Positions 35,672-47,860 of a DNA stretch of 64,000 bases are shown here, piece by piece. The translations under genes and the position numbers were made by a program. The notes beneath the pieces were generated by a model. The model did no database searches, was not told the origin of the DNA, and saw only the letters and a list, made by a program, of their open reading frames with translations. This DNA comes from Istiophorus platypterus. Its lineage: Eukaryota; Chordata; Actinopteri; Istiophoriformes; Istiophoridae. Each line of letters opens with the position of its first letter. Position 1 is the first letter of the stretch. The stretch is from positions 4,421,001-4,485,000 of the forward strand of contig CM029122.1 of NCBI GenBank assembly GCA_016859345.1. The letters are read 5' to 3'.

Positions 35672-38133
35672 ACCGTGGTCTTTAGGGCCCTGAGACATTT
35701 GTCTCCGGTTTCGGTGGCATGTCCCGATGATGAAGCGCCTCCTTTTAATGCGGAGCGTCTTCACAGGGTCACCTGTAAACCTCTGAGGGACAGGCCCCGC
35801 CCCGCCAACCCCCCGCTGCGTTTGCTTGTGCCTCTCTGGTTCTTGTGCGATTGCTGAGCTTGACCTTGCGTGACAGAACCTTTTCTTTTCTCCTCAGGTG
35901 TGTCAACGACACCCGTCTTTCTGTTTAGCGTGTTTCCCTGCGTGTATATGCGTCCGAGGCCATTTCCTCGGCCAATACGCGAGAGATGGTAGTTCCTCGG
36001 TCTTTTGGTGCTGGCGTCCCCCGTCCGCCTAGTTTTGGAACGGGCCGACGTCAGCGCCCGACCTCCCTAAATAAGTCTTACGGCTGAATGGGAGTCAGTT
36101 TTGTAGCCATGTTGTGGTGTTTTGTTTGATTTTCTGTTCATTTTTATTCCCTTGCGGCGCACCCGCCTGGTCTCTAACCTTTTCACCCTCCGTGCGGTCG
36201 CAGGTCTCCAGCGGGCCAGGGAGGGCCAGCGGGGCCGCTTCACCCTGGTGTGCCGGGACTCAGCTGGCGAGCGGATGGCGAGAGGCGGGGAGCAGGTCCT
36301 GGTCAGTGTCGCCCACAAGGAGAAGAAGAATTGGTGAGTGAATGTTATGCCCAAAAACCCCAAACCCCTTTATTCATGCTTTGCTTGAGTGTTTTTTTTT
36401 TTTTAACGTCCGTTTTCTGTTTTATTCCAACGACTTCAATGCCGTAAAGATTCATATCCAGCTAATATCTGCCTCTTAACCGCGTCTCTCACCAACAACA
36501 GCCCGTGCGAACGCCTGCCTTTGTAAGTTAATCACCTCCTGCAGCCACCTGAAGGCAGCGTCTGTAATTTGAGCGACATGCTATCAAACCAGCAGGTACC
36601 CTCATAAAATCTAGTGCAAACAGTACCAGGCATTTGCTACATAACCACAAAACCACATCAGCCTTCGTTGCGATTGAAGGGAGGCAGAACCTTGAGTTTG
36701 CAGAGATCGAGAGGTTGTCAACGTGCTTCCTCTGTAAACGGGGTCAGGAGACGTTCGTGATTTTGATCTCAGGCCGACTGAAGGGGACTCCGGCTGAAGT
36801 CTGGTCTTGCTCTAAGAGCCCAAAACGATGATTCACAATCAGATGCAAACGAGAAACAAAACCGACTGTTGTTGGCGTCATTCTGTGAAACGTGGGAAGA
36901 ATCTGATGACGGGAGATGAAACGCGAGACTTAAAATTTGGTTTAACAAAACAGCTCGTCGGTTGCATATTTTCAGTGATATTTTACCGCATCCACAACGT
37001 CGTCTGTCGTCTTTTCCCCTCAGCACAGTGGAGACAACGGTGGTGGACAACGACGACGGCTCCTACAGCGTCTCATACACACCTGAGGAGCCGGGGACCT
37101 ACTCGGTGTGGGTTTGTGTCAAAGCCCAACACGTCAAGGTAAATTATGCCAGATTTTGTATTTGGTGGCTGACATATGCACCTTAAACTAGTTCGGTTTG
37201 AAGATGGACCCCATCCTCAGGGCTGTGATCATCCTCCTGGCGATTTCCCCTCAGGCAAGAAAAATCGGAAAAAAAAAAAATTTTCAACAGGCTTCCCGCA
37301 ACAGCTCTGATGTCGAATTTGGAAAAACAATTCCTGACACCCCAGCCGCTGCCTTCTCTCTGTTTTTTTAATCCGGCGTCGGTTCCTGTCCGCCTGGACG
37401 CGCAGGCTGAGCGGCTGACCGACTCCGTCCTCTCGCCTCCTGCAGGGGTCCCCGTTCACTCTAAGCGTGATGAGGAAGTTCAGGGGCCACGGCGGGACGT
37501 TCCACTGCTGCTCCTTCTGCTCCAGTGGAGGGGCAAAGGAGGCCCGCTGCGGCTGCCCAGGGACCATGCCAGGTGCGCAGGGTGGGGGGAGGTCTTTAAA
37601 ATCTCTGGTCGGATTGGCAGTTTTAATAGAGCCGTGTATGGCACGGTGAACAAAAACCAGAAAATAGGACTTTGAGAGGGAGCTTCTGTCACATCTGTTT
37701 TTAAAAGAAACTGAAGCCTTATTATTTAATGGTCTATGTGCAGACAGATTTGAGAGTTGACACAAAAATCAGAGTTGCTAATTATACGATTGCACTAAAA
37801 AGTGTATTTTTAAAAACAAAAAGCCTAACAAATGTGCAGTAATCGTTAGGAGCTTGCAGCTTTCGAATCCTTCTGTTGTTTCTCATCTCCTGTCTTGACC
37901 TGTCTGTCTGTCGGTCTGTCTGTCGGTCTGTCTGTCGGTCTGTCTGTCGGTCTGTCTGTCTGTCTGTCTGGATCGCAGGAGGCTTTAAAGGCTGCGGCCA
38001 TGGTCACAGAGGACACCCCGGGAAGCCCCACTGGTCGTGTTGCGGCAGCACCGTGGAGAAGTCCGAGTGTTTGCCCCCGAGCGCGCCCGCCACGGTTTCC
38101 CCCCGCGGGCGTCTGCGGACCGTGGAGCTCTGA
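29944..38133 (+). CDS. trim45: trim45 (tripartite-motif E3 ubiquitin ligase), eight exons, 579 aa
   Basis: Exons 29944-30404, 30768-31056, 31251-31396, 32258-32574, 36204-36333, 37024-37138, 37446-37572 and 37979-38133 (TGA 38131-38133) total 1740 bases with all phases matched; human TRIM45 is almost the same length. The RING finger uses C28, C31, C43, H45, C48, C51, C86 and C89, with a long loop before the last pair. B-box 1 lies at about 126-162 (CDLC...CEVC..NLCEFC), B-box 2 at about 182-216 (CPLHPGQELRLFCEPC), then a coiled coil in exons 2-4. A filamin-type Ig domain follows in exons 5-7 (VVDNDDGSYSVSYTPEEPGTYSV), and a Cys/His-rich tail (KGCGHGHRGHPGKPHWSCCG) matches the human end closely, including the final LRTV.L. 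TRIM45 is reported to curb MAPK and NF-kB signalling. The start ATG has the acaATGt context; an earlier in-frame stretch lacks ATG. Confidence 0.95.
30439..30616 (+). repeat. CTGTC/CTGTT pentanucleotide array in trim45 intron 1
   Basis: An imperfect tandem array of CTGTCCTGTT and CTGGTCTATT-like units filling most of the 363-base first intron. Confidence 0.9.
31397..32257. other. trim45 intron 3
   Basis: Ordinary intronic sequence with a short GACCCCT tandem run near 31580. Nothing else is recognised. Confidence 0.7.
33483..33562 (+). repeat. (CA)n microsatellite in trim45 intron 4
   Basis: About 35 CA dinucleotides with ATG and AAA interruptions. Confidence 0.95.
34449..35231. mobile_element. 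Miniature inverted-repeat-type element (GGGCTGCAACTAA family) in trim45 intron 4
   Basis: The left end AGGGCTGGAACTAATGGTTA and the right end GACTAATCCTTGCCGCTCT are imperfect inverted copies of each other, with CGATTAATC-type palindromic sequence just inside both ends. This is the form of a repeat very common in percomorph fish (AGGGCTGCAACTAACGATTA). A GTA/GCA trinucleotide array at 34890-35003 sits in the middle. No ORF is evident. Related copies lie at 58395-58707 and 62590-62830. Confidence 0.6.
34890..35003 (+). repeat. GTA/GCA trinucleotide array
   Basis: An imperfect array of AGTAGT and AGCAGT units inside the inverted-repeat element. Confidence 0.85.
35606..35670 (+). repeat. (GT)n microsatellite in trim45 intron 4
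   Basis: An uninterrupted run of about 32 GT dinucleotides following a G-rich stretch. Confidence 0.95.
37902..37970 (+). repeat. (TCTG/TCGG)n microsatellite abutting the last trim45 3' splice site
   Basis: A tetranucleotide array mixing TCTG and TCGG ends about eight bases before the CAG acceptor at 37976-37978 and serves as its pyrimidine tract. Confidence 0.95.
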
Positions 38134-40189
38134 GGCGATGTGGTGTGGTTGGGGGGGGGGGTCGCTGGTGTGGATCTTTGAGCGGATTTGAAAAAGGTGA
38201 GACGAGGAGGGTGAAGCTCCAGAGACGCAGTGACGGAGGAAGGACGTCTTTGTCTTCAAAAGGCTCAACTCCGTCCACCCAGCTGTGATACAGAGGCCAG
38301 CTACACATACAATGCAAACACCTAAGTGTCTGGCTCAGGCTCGGTCGTAAAGGGCTGTAAAGTGCCTGTTTTCTGTCCAAGCTCTGCCGACTGACGACGA
38401 CAGGGACGAGAAAGAGAATAGAAACGGTTGAATCACGGCGGCGCGTGAAAATGAAGTGTTAAACGTTTCTCTGAGGAGCAGCGAGAAGAGAAAGTCTCTC
38501 TTTTTCACGCTTTTCTTTCACCAGCCGGTCTCAAGTCGATTTCTTTTTTCTTTTTTTTTAAAACCTAGAAGCTGCTGTCGATTTCAAAGGTAACAAAAAT
38601 CAATTTTTCCATCTTAAAAGTAAAATGTCAAAATTAGAAACATGGAGAATAACCAGACTATTAAAGTTTAATACTTTATATCGTTTTTTTTTCAAATACC
38701 CTATAGCAAAACAAAATATATCTGAAATACGGTACCTGTGAAACAGCTACGACGCTGAAAGGTGTCAACAATATATGGTACAATAAGATAGTAATTCTTG
38801 TTAATTCACATTGATATCGCTTCTTTGAAGTAAACAGGGCTGAGATTCTGACAAATGAGTATTTGCAGTATCATGAATGATTTTTTTTTAATCTTTGATG
38901 GTAAAGTACAGTAATTACTTATTATAAAGAATCTAAAATTAGTAATATAGTAATTATATAATATGAATTAATGGATAAAAAATGATTAGTAATTCTGAAG
39001 TAAATTCTGGTAAAAAATTATGGAGTCACATAAGTGCCATAAAAAAGAAAAAATAATAAGAAATAATAATGTGAAATAATAAGAAAATAAATATGGAAAT
39101 ATTAAGAATGGAATATTAAGATGAATGTTTTAAATAAAGTCAATTAAAGTAAATTTTAAAAATGCAGTAATATAAAAAGAAATACCTAAGTCCAAACCGG
39201 ACTTGGCCCTTCAAGGAACAGGAAACAGCAAAATGGAAAAGAATAAGGAAAAATAATTCTCCTTCTGTGTCCTTTATCTATATATTTCCATGTTTATTTA
39301 TCCATGTTTCTCTTCATATTTCTACATTTATGTTCTTATTCTTTCAGAGATTTGTTCTATTTTACGGCACTGCTTTGACTCCATAGAAATTGAGCCCAGC
39401 AGGTGTGAAAAATTATCAGCCAATATTTGGCAGATTGCAGATAAACTCTGAGAATCTTAGTAAGTTTATTTACTATAATTACCTCATGATGGCTACAGAG
39501 TTTATTTGTCCGTACACATTCATCTCGGTGGTTGTGAGTAAAAACTGAGTAAATTATGGGTTGATAGGGATCTTTTTTTCTAATTAATACCAAGTTATAA
39601 GTGTAGCATTTTTACTCCATTATTTCTTTAACTTTACTTCAAGTAATTATTTCTTTAATAATCACTGAGTATTCATTGGTAATTATTGTATATAGTTTTA
39701 TTAACTACAGGTACTTACGTTTTTCTGCATACGCAATAATTACCAAAATAATTCATCATTGTCCAGTTAAAATGATACTGTTTACTGGCTATGAAAATAG
39801 CCATGAATACCTATTAAATTCAAGGCAGTGATTATACTCCACTGAGGAGTTGATGCCTTTACTGTAGTGCCACATCTGGGTTAAATCACGTTCCTGATCT
39901 GAATGCAAATACTTTTACAGTCATATTCAAGACAGGAAGCTGCATGTAAAGGGCTCATCGAGGATATGACGTGACTCCAGACAGAGGCGCTGAGCTGGAG
40001 AACGCGCTGGAGCACACGCTGTGGCGCCGTGGCTCCGTGGCGGTAAACTCCCCCAGGACTGTTCACGCTAGTCAGGGTGTGAAACATATACTGTTTTTTA
40101 GTTTTTTTATTAAAAGTTGACAAACCTGGACTCTGCCTCGCCCTCCGGTGCCGTCAGGTTCTGCCTAGAACACGTAGACAAACCCAAAG

Positions 40190-40226
40190 GACCCATAGAA
40201 CCCATGGAACCCATGGAACCCATAAC
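40190..40226 (+). repeat. GGAACCCAT tandem repeat
   Basis: About four imperfect copies of a 9-base unit (ACCCATAGA / ACCCATGGA). Confidence 0.8.
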
Positions 40227-41084
40227 CCGCCGCTTGAGGCCTCCATTTATTTGCTGTATTCTGAATATGCCTTAACTTGAGTGTGAGAGTAAATAATTAG
40301 TGTTCAATGTTTTTATTTTTTGAAATGTTAGTTAAGATCTGCTCATTGTATAGCAGACCCTCACACACCCTCAACACAAGGGCCGATCTTTTCTTCTCCC
40401 TGGTCCTGGTTCTCCGTCACTGCGGAGAACCTCTCTGACACTGTGAGTATGTTTGCTGCTGTTCGCGTTTTTTGAAACGTATCCTTTTCACATTGAGTCT
40501 TGGACCTTTTGTCCGTTCCACTGGTTTTTATTGCAAATTTAAGCTTGTACAATGGAATAAACACGTATTTGTTCATAATATTTGTTCATTCCTTGAATGA
40601 AACTAACAGGGAATCCTTGCTCGTTTGCATTTAATCCCCTCTGAAATATAATAAAACAACTGCAATTATAAACAAGATAAAATATATAACAGCATTTAAG
40701 GCAAAAGGTAGGCGAAAGTTAGTATTTTGTGTGCAACAGATCACAAAGGCAGCCAGCCCTCAGTACCCAAAACATGAGGACAGAGCCAAAGTAAATACAT
40801 TATATCCTCATTCTTGTCATAACAACATTGTTAACACTCTTGTTCTTTTTTCCCATCGGAAGACAAGCAGGACCTTATGTTCCTTTATTTATTTTTTTTA
40901 CTCCTGAACGTCCTGGAGTCCTGGAAGTCCACCTGCCTCCACGGAAGCTCAGACATTTTTTCCCTGTAGAGTTAAGATTTAAAAGGATCTTTAATTTAAT
41001 CATGTTGCTATTTTAGTTGTAACATATATTTTTTTTAATTTTTTAATTTTTTTATTAATAGGATCTTTTTCCTCCAGTCATTAT

Positions 41085-41650
41085 AACCCTGTGTTTCCAT
41101 GTGTATGGCAGTGCAGTTAGTGAGTGATTAACTATAAAAATGGGGGTGGTGTTTTCTATATTTCTATATGAATATATATTCTAAAAATATATTTTTTTTT
41201 AGAGAGTTTTCTAATTAAAAACTAAAAAATTTAAATTCGTCAAAAACAAAAAAAAAAAAAGAAGTTTCCCGACATCCCCCGACACATCCTGGGCAACTGA
41301 AGCGCAAACTGAAACTGCTGATTTTTATTGAATTTGATGAAAAGAACTGAAGCTGAAGAATCTCCCTTCAAGTGTTTCCATGTGTATGGCAGTGCAGTTA
41401 GTGAGTGATTAACTATAAAAATGGGGGGTGCACATTTCATATATTATATAATAATATTATCTTAAATAATATATTTTTTTAGAGAGTTTTTAAATTAAAA
41501 CTGAAAACTTTAATGTTTTTAAAAAAAAAAAGGATTTAAAAAAAAGCAAGTTTCCATCCTGGGCAGGAAATCGAACTCTGGCGCAAGGAAACTGCTGATT
41601 TACAGATTTTTGAAAACGCTGAAAAAAAAGAATGAATCTCTTGAACTTCG
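41085..41650 (+). repeat. Direct duplication of about 280 bp
   Basis: 41095-41360 and 41378-41610 share GTTTCCATGTGTATGGCAGT, GTTAGTGAGTGATTAACTAT, AAAAATGGGGG, ATATTTTTTTAGAGAGTTTT and CTGGGCA...GCGCAA...AAACTGCTGATTT in the same order. A short related piece (CATTATAACCCTGTGTG) recurs at about 43084. Confidence 0.85.
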
Positions 41651-42411
41651 GCGACTGCGAATTCATAATCCTCAATGCAATGCCTCATAACAGCTCATTG
41701 AGCATGATGGTCTCCAGACCACCAGGTGGCAGCAGAGGGCTGCTTCCCTTCCCTCTGCCTGCTCTTCCAGAACTGATGATCCCCCCCGCACCACCACCAC
41801 CACCTGCATGTGACACCATGTTCCCCGTGCTTGTTCCCACAAATCATTCATCCCCGTCGGTCTCAAACAGCCGTCCTTACCGGCGCTTCGCCCCGAGCTT
41901 AGAGGCTCCCCCGATGAATACTGCATCATCGTGAAAGATGTCTTAAGCGGTTTGAGATTGACTCTCTTGCTATGAATGTTTGATGAACGGGGACCTGTTC
42001 CACCAGAAACCCATCACGGAGGAAGTCGCGCCGCCAGCGGAAACGGCTTCATCAGGCCCAGGAATGGTTCGGTCACAGCAAACTGGAGATGAGCGATTGC
42101 CTGACGTCCGCTCAAATGGCAGTAGATGCTTTTTTTTGGGGGGGGGGGGTTATGGCTGGAAAGTGGAGGTCACTACGGGCAAAGACACACACCTGCACAC
42201 ACACATCTAAACACACACATACATCCACACGCAGCCTTCCATTAGGTGGTGCGGCAGGTGTGGGTTAAAGATGATGGAGCGGCTCAAGACCTTCCGTTAT
42301 AATTGATTTCCCACTTCCCCTCCGTTCCTCGCTGCGTACGATGGACCCGGTCCAGTAGGGACTGAGTCCACGGACACACACACACACACACACGCCAGAT
42401 CGAACAATGAC

Positions 42412-42448
42412 GGCGCACAGCCAACGGCGCACAGCCAACGGCGCGGTG
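42412..42448 (+). repeat. CGGCGCACAGCCAA tandem repeat
   Basis: Two and a half copies of a 14-base GC-rich unit. Confidence 0.8.
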
Positions 42449-44449
42449 CTCACCGCCGCTGTGAACCCCAGGGAGAGGGACTAATGCCAGACCTCATAAA
42501 CCTCCTTCACCCGCCATTGAGCTCTCAAGTGATGTAGCTTGTAATTGAGAGAGCCAACGATCATGACACAAGAGACAAGAGACATCTTTTCTCAGGTTCA
42601 GTCTTTTACATTTGGGGATTTTGAGGATATATATATATGGTTTTCCTGTTACGCTTATCCAGCGATAGTTGTAGAAAGTTGAGCACCTGAGGAGCCCGTA
42701 TTTGGCCTTTTAACATCCGAACAGGCAACTGGAAGGAACGAGTGCAAACACCAGTGATCATCGTTTAATATTCATAAAACATCTATTGGGCATATTTACA
42801 AAAAAAACAAAACATGCTGCTTATGTGATTTATCACATGCAAAATAGGATTTCACTTGATGAATTCATACAATTTGTTGGACATTTTCATATGATGAAAA
42901 CTTGATATGGTTTTCGGATTTTCTGTAAGTTTTATATTCCGCATGTGAAATGGTATTGACTCATTTGTTAATTTATTCATATTTGTCTCTTGTCTGCCTT
43001 TTGAAAACTGGGCCAACAAACAAACAAACAAACAAACCAACATTGTTATAGCCCTTTTCACACAGAAGAACCTTTTTCCTCCAGCCATTATAACCCTGTG
43101 TGAAGTTATCGAGCAATTTGCAGGAGAATGAAAAGAGAAACCGAACTAAAATAGACCGAGAGGACAAGATACAGTAGATGAAACAAGAAGATATTAAGCA
43201 ACCAAATATACATAAAAGTAGTCAAGAAAAAGCCTATGAATAGGGTTCTGGGATTGATGGTTGTTGACGGTCTGCAATGACATTGGTTCTCTGAGACTTC
43301 GCAAAGCTTTTCTGGCGAAAACACAATTGCCTTTAGTTTTCAGCTTCGGCCCTGAAACGTCCAGAAGATTTGAGACTCCTCTTTTAAGCACGAGGGGGGC
43401 TCAGCCTTTTATGACTCGTGTATGTGTGTGTGTGTCAAGACTACAATTTTTTCTTTTTTAAATCAACCCTAAAAGTGACAAGATAAAACTGTTGTAACGT
43501 GGGATTTAGGTTCGGTTTCTGTCGCTGAGGAGTCCTGGGCCGCTCGGAGCTGGAGATAAGGAAGATTTGCAGGGGCGGGTGAAGGAGACGTTAGAGCGTT
43601 CGAGGTCTGATAACTGCAGGTTAAACCTGAAGGAAGAAGCTTTTTATTCTCGGTTTAACTTCTTTCTTTTTTCTTTTTTTAGGCTACTTTAAAATTGAAC
43701 TCAGATAGAAGGAGCTGAGGTGGAACACATCATCTTCTTTCGACGATAAAAAGTAGTGGCTTCTTTTTCTCCTAATTTCTTGTGCAAATGCAAATGACTA
43801 AATCTAAAAAAGAATAAAAATTAAAAAGTCTCAGGTGAACCTTTAACTTGATGATTTTGCAGCATGCCACCAGGTGGTGTCTGTGTATATGAAGCTGTAG
43901 CGGGTACTTGGGGGGGGGGGGGGACTTCAGTAGTGGTGTCTTCCTCTCGTTACGAAATCTGAGGAAATTACTTAACTTTGAAACAAAGGGACAAAAGACG
44001 CAGCAGATATAAAGAGAAAGTTATAGGAAATAAACTCCGTCCATGACAGAGATGCAGATAAACCACCGCAGCATCCCGTCCCCATCTCTTCGAATCCGGC
44101 GTGGTGGCGGCGGCGCCTGACATCCTGCTCTGAGGGACGCCTTGTCTCCGGGCTGCGAGAGGCAGGACACGCCCACACGCACTGAAGGTCACCTGAATCC
44201 ACAGCGGGGCCTCGATGGGAATCCGAACAAGACGTTACGGAGACGCCTGCCGGAGACGCCTGCTGGAGCCTCCCGGCGTGTCGGTGCCGTGACCAATTCA
44301 TCGTGATTTGTTCGGATTAACACGGTATCAATAATTCATAGGCATAAGTACGCAACTGCAAACTCTTTGATCCCACTTAAAAAAAATAAATAAATAAAAA
44401 TCTGTGTTTATGTCAGAGAAAACCAAACCCTCCTCCGGTATAGCCATGA

Positions 44450-44450
<1 letters not shown>

Positions 44451-44509
<59 letters not shown>
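44451..44509 (+). repeat. (TG)n microsatellite
   Basis: About 28 TG dinucleotides followed by CGCGCG. Confidence 0.95.
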
Positions 44510-44512
<3 letters not shown>

Positions 44513-46585
44513 GGCTAAGAGACTGCAGGTCGTTCAGGTTGATCACTGTCTAACCTGATTATAGACAGAGAGGTTGGGCCCCAGTCATGGCGGTAATATA
44601 CTTACTGGGCTCTAAATGGAGCCTGACCAGCTCCCACTAGAAAGCGGTGGAGTTGGTAAAAGCCAATAAAGGCCGGTGGTCTGGAGCGAGCGTCGCCTGC
44701 AGCCTACGTCGGCGCTGCCGATGGGCCGACGCGAGGCCCCTCGGGTTTTTGGTTTTTGCTTCAACCGGGCATCCATCTTTTTAAAGAGATTACAACTGTG
44801 TAAAATGGATGAGGATGCTGAGGAGGGCTGGTACGAGCACGCAACGAGCTACAGAGGAGAACGGTGGGTTCTAATACAGATACCGTCTGTTTGCAATGCT
44901 GCGAAGACGATACCGACACCTTCCTATCTGCCTTTATTCTGAAATTGTTAAAAGAAAAAAAAAATCATTTCTTTATTCAGATTGTGACGAACGAAGTCCT
45001 GTGACATCGGGGCTTCATTTTAATGTCTTTTCGCTGTGAGATAACTTTCCCTCCTGCAGCTTTGATCCAAATGTTATTTTACCACTGCAGCAATACTTTA
45101 TGGAGAGTCTGCAAAATAATGTGGGTTCAAATATTAAACTCAAAAAAAAAGGGAAAATAAACAGAAAAGCTACTTGGTCCAATGAGATCGGTGTGATTTG
45201 TCTTTGTGCCTTTGCCAGGGCACGAAGCCATCAAGACACTGACATGGTAACTTATTTCACGCCGCATCCTCTGTATCTTAAAGGTATTGAATGGTGAAAA
45301 ATGATGGGCCAGGAGGGTTGTTTTTTCTAATAGAAATTTATCGTTTTCTGATAGAGGTCTGGCGCAGCAGAATCAACCGATCGATCGTTCGCACCAGCAA
45401 AGGAACAGGATCCGTAGCGAAAAGATGCGTCAGACCTGAAGCAGTTCGATGGGGCTGAAAAAACGCCGCTGACGGGAGGATGATGGAATGAAAGGAGAGG
45501 ACATCAGTGGATATCGACCCAGATATCAGTTATGTATCGATACAGATCAGTGGCAGATTTGCGCAAACATCACTTATGACTAAATTCAGAAATCAGAGAC
45601 ACACACTGCAGAAAGAGGAAGTCTGTGAAAAGGATTCTTAGCTCGTATCTCCACGATAACGTTTGCTACCCCAGGGCGCATAACTGGGACATAGAGAGAT
45701 TATTTATCAGAGACGCTGCCTGCCGCCTTGTCTTCCTGACCCGGATATCGTCCTCTCTCCTCCGAGGTGACCTGGCTGTTTCTCTAAGGCTTAAAAGAAA
45801 TATAAAGCGAAGATAAACTGACTGGGGCGCGCAGGCTGCCGCGTAAAAACAAAAAAGCGAAGGCCCGTGTCGGCCGGAGCCGAGGCGGCAGAGGTGAGGA
45901 GGCCAGGCTCATTTTCATAGTGTCGGAGCTTCCTGAATTCATTTTTGCTCCGGCTGCTCATTGTTGGGTATGTGAAACGCATCCTTGTTTTTATTTTTAC
46001 CCTCCTGATTCACGCAGCCCTACGTCTGCCTCTTTCGGTTTCCCGTTCCCTGTCTCGCCTGAATTCATTTACTCTCTCTTTTTCTGTTTCAGGGTAAAGA
46101 GTCTTTGAAGGCCATTTTTTGTTTTTTTGTTTTTTTTCTTTTCTGTTTCTCATCTCATCTGCACAGACTGAATTTCAAGAGTCTTATGGCATAATGAGGC
46201 TGCTATCAGCTGAATGGGAGATCTGCTCTCACAGAACCACGGCTGGAATGAAGGTTCAATTCACCTCAGGGACTTCTGAACTTAATATCTTTACATATTT
46301 TTTTTTCAATATTCCAGTGAATTTTTGAAAATATTTAGGAAAGAAATACGAGGACGAATGTGCCACGTAATGATACATCTGTCATTATGCAATGACACAT
46401 CTGGAATTTTAAATTTTAATGGCAAAAACATTAAAACTCATATTTGTGTATATCAGCCTCCCAGAGCCAAAACCATGGGGAGGACGTGCTCCACGCAGCG
46501 TTGTGGACAGTGTCGATCTCCCATCATACTCGCGGGGCCGCGATGAGAGGAGGCGCCTCATCGCGCCGTTGGCTGGAATGTCAAG

Positions 46586-46636
46586 CATCACGAGTGTTTC
46601 ATGTGGGAAACATCATCACGAGTGTTTCAGGTGGGA
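46586..46636 (+). repeat. Short direct duplication (28-bp period)
   Basis: CATCACGAGTGTTTCATGTG is followed 28 bases later by CATCACGAGTGTTTCAGGTG. This is a local slip duplication with no coding meaning seen. Confidence 0.85.
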
Positions 46637-47229
46637 CCGCAGCTATTGCCCCACACACATACACACACGTATACGTATACATGCACCCATCACGACATAC
46701 ATTTCCTCTACGGACGCATACACATGCCGCTCTCCCCCAGAGCCGAAGGTCGCGGTCGACCTCGCCCCGAGCACCGACGTCCAGGTGCGACCCATCGTAC
46801 GAGGTGTTTGGAACTGTCATAATTCGCCATATCGTTCTGCGGATCCAGGGACCCGGAGGGCCGGCGGCCTTTGTTTATGTTTCGCTGTTAGAATATAGCA
46901 TCTAATGTCACGCCAAGGCCTCCTGTAAACGCTTCGCCATCCCTTATTTTCTTTTTTGTTTGTTTTGCTTTCCTGCCTGTTCTTCCCCCTCTCCACAAAA
47001 AAAGTGAAAATATGAAGTGTTTTGTCCTCGCAGCATTGTTCTTCTTGGGTGTGAAATGTGTGATAAATTCCTTCCGGTCCAGCTTCCCATCCCTCTGACA
47101 ATGATAATCAGAGAGGCGCCGAAGCAGAGGACACCACCCCCCCCCACCACCGCACACACTCCTTCTCTGAGACTTGGCGGTGATTTGCAGGCTGTCAGCC
47201 TCTTTGTGCCGGCTCAGCTCTTTTGGACT

Positions 47230-47276
47230 TTGTGTGTGTGTGTGTGTGTGTATGTGTGTTTGTGTGTGTGTGTGTG
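47230..47276 (+). repeat. (TG)n microsatellite
   Basis: An imperfect TG array with TA and TT interruptions. Confidence 0.9.
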
Positions 47277-47784
47277 GATCTCCTTGCAACCTCACCGCAC
47301 CCCCCAACCCCCAGCGTCAAACCCAATCAGCCCTCCTTCGTTGAGGGTGACTCACGGCGATGCCCGTTCATAGAGGAGGGTCTCCGCGGTGATCCGCTGG
47401 CACAAATCCACTAGCCGGGGGGCGTTGGATTTACAGGATGCCCCGCGGTCCCGTTGTTGCCCGTGAGGCGAGGCGAGGAGGTGGCCGCGGCCCATTGGCA
47501 GCTCAAGGACCGGCTGATTGACTCGGAGGCCGCCCGTCCCCACAGTCAGCAGAAATGCTGGGGACCGTCTCTGTGGTCGGAGTATATACGTGGATAGATT
47601 AGCTGTCGGGGGAGGGCTCACTCTGGTCTCTGGGCTGACGGTACCACCGAGCAGTCGGGCCGCCTGCTGAGCGCCACTTCGATACGGGGCGGTCACAGTG
47701 AAAGACAAAAGGACAAGAAAGGAAGCCCTGCTTTTAACAAAAAACCCAGGGGGGACCTTGAGGAGGTGAGCGGCTAGTTCACTA

Positions 47785-47860
47785 AAGCCCCAAACATGTC
47801 AACCTCATGGTGGCGCATGAGGAAAAGTCCCTGGATCACCAAAGCCGACGGGAATCACCC
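47785..47860 (+). repeat. Dispersed teleost repeat fragment
   Basis: GTCAACCTCATGGTGGCGCA and AAAAGTCCCTGGATCACCAAAG match the repeat family also present at 9205-9465 and 15520-16190. Confidence 0.5.

Larger units (their letters stand above)
32575..36203. other. trim45 intron 4 (longest intron)
   Basis: About 3.6 kb without a coding exon. It holds a (CA)n array, a (GT)n array, GC-rich stretches at 33930-34180 and 35240-35440, and a terminal-inverted-repeat element at 34449-35231. Confidence 0.7.

Noticed and set aside
41632..41934. 100-codon proline/serine-rich open frame
   Set aside because: It lies in a repeat-flanked intergenic tract, shows no known domain, and has no splice or poly(A) context.
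44805..44863. Possible exon reading MDEDAEEGWYEHATSYRGE followed by GTGGGT
   Set aside because: Short, with no recognisable family, no partner exon found and an ordinary ATG context. Chance is more likely, though a transcript would change this.
46419..46905. Two overlapping frames of over 150 codons on the + strand
   Set aside because: Neither has a domain. They overlap each other in different frames and cross a CA-rich stretch, which points to chance open frames.
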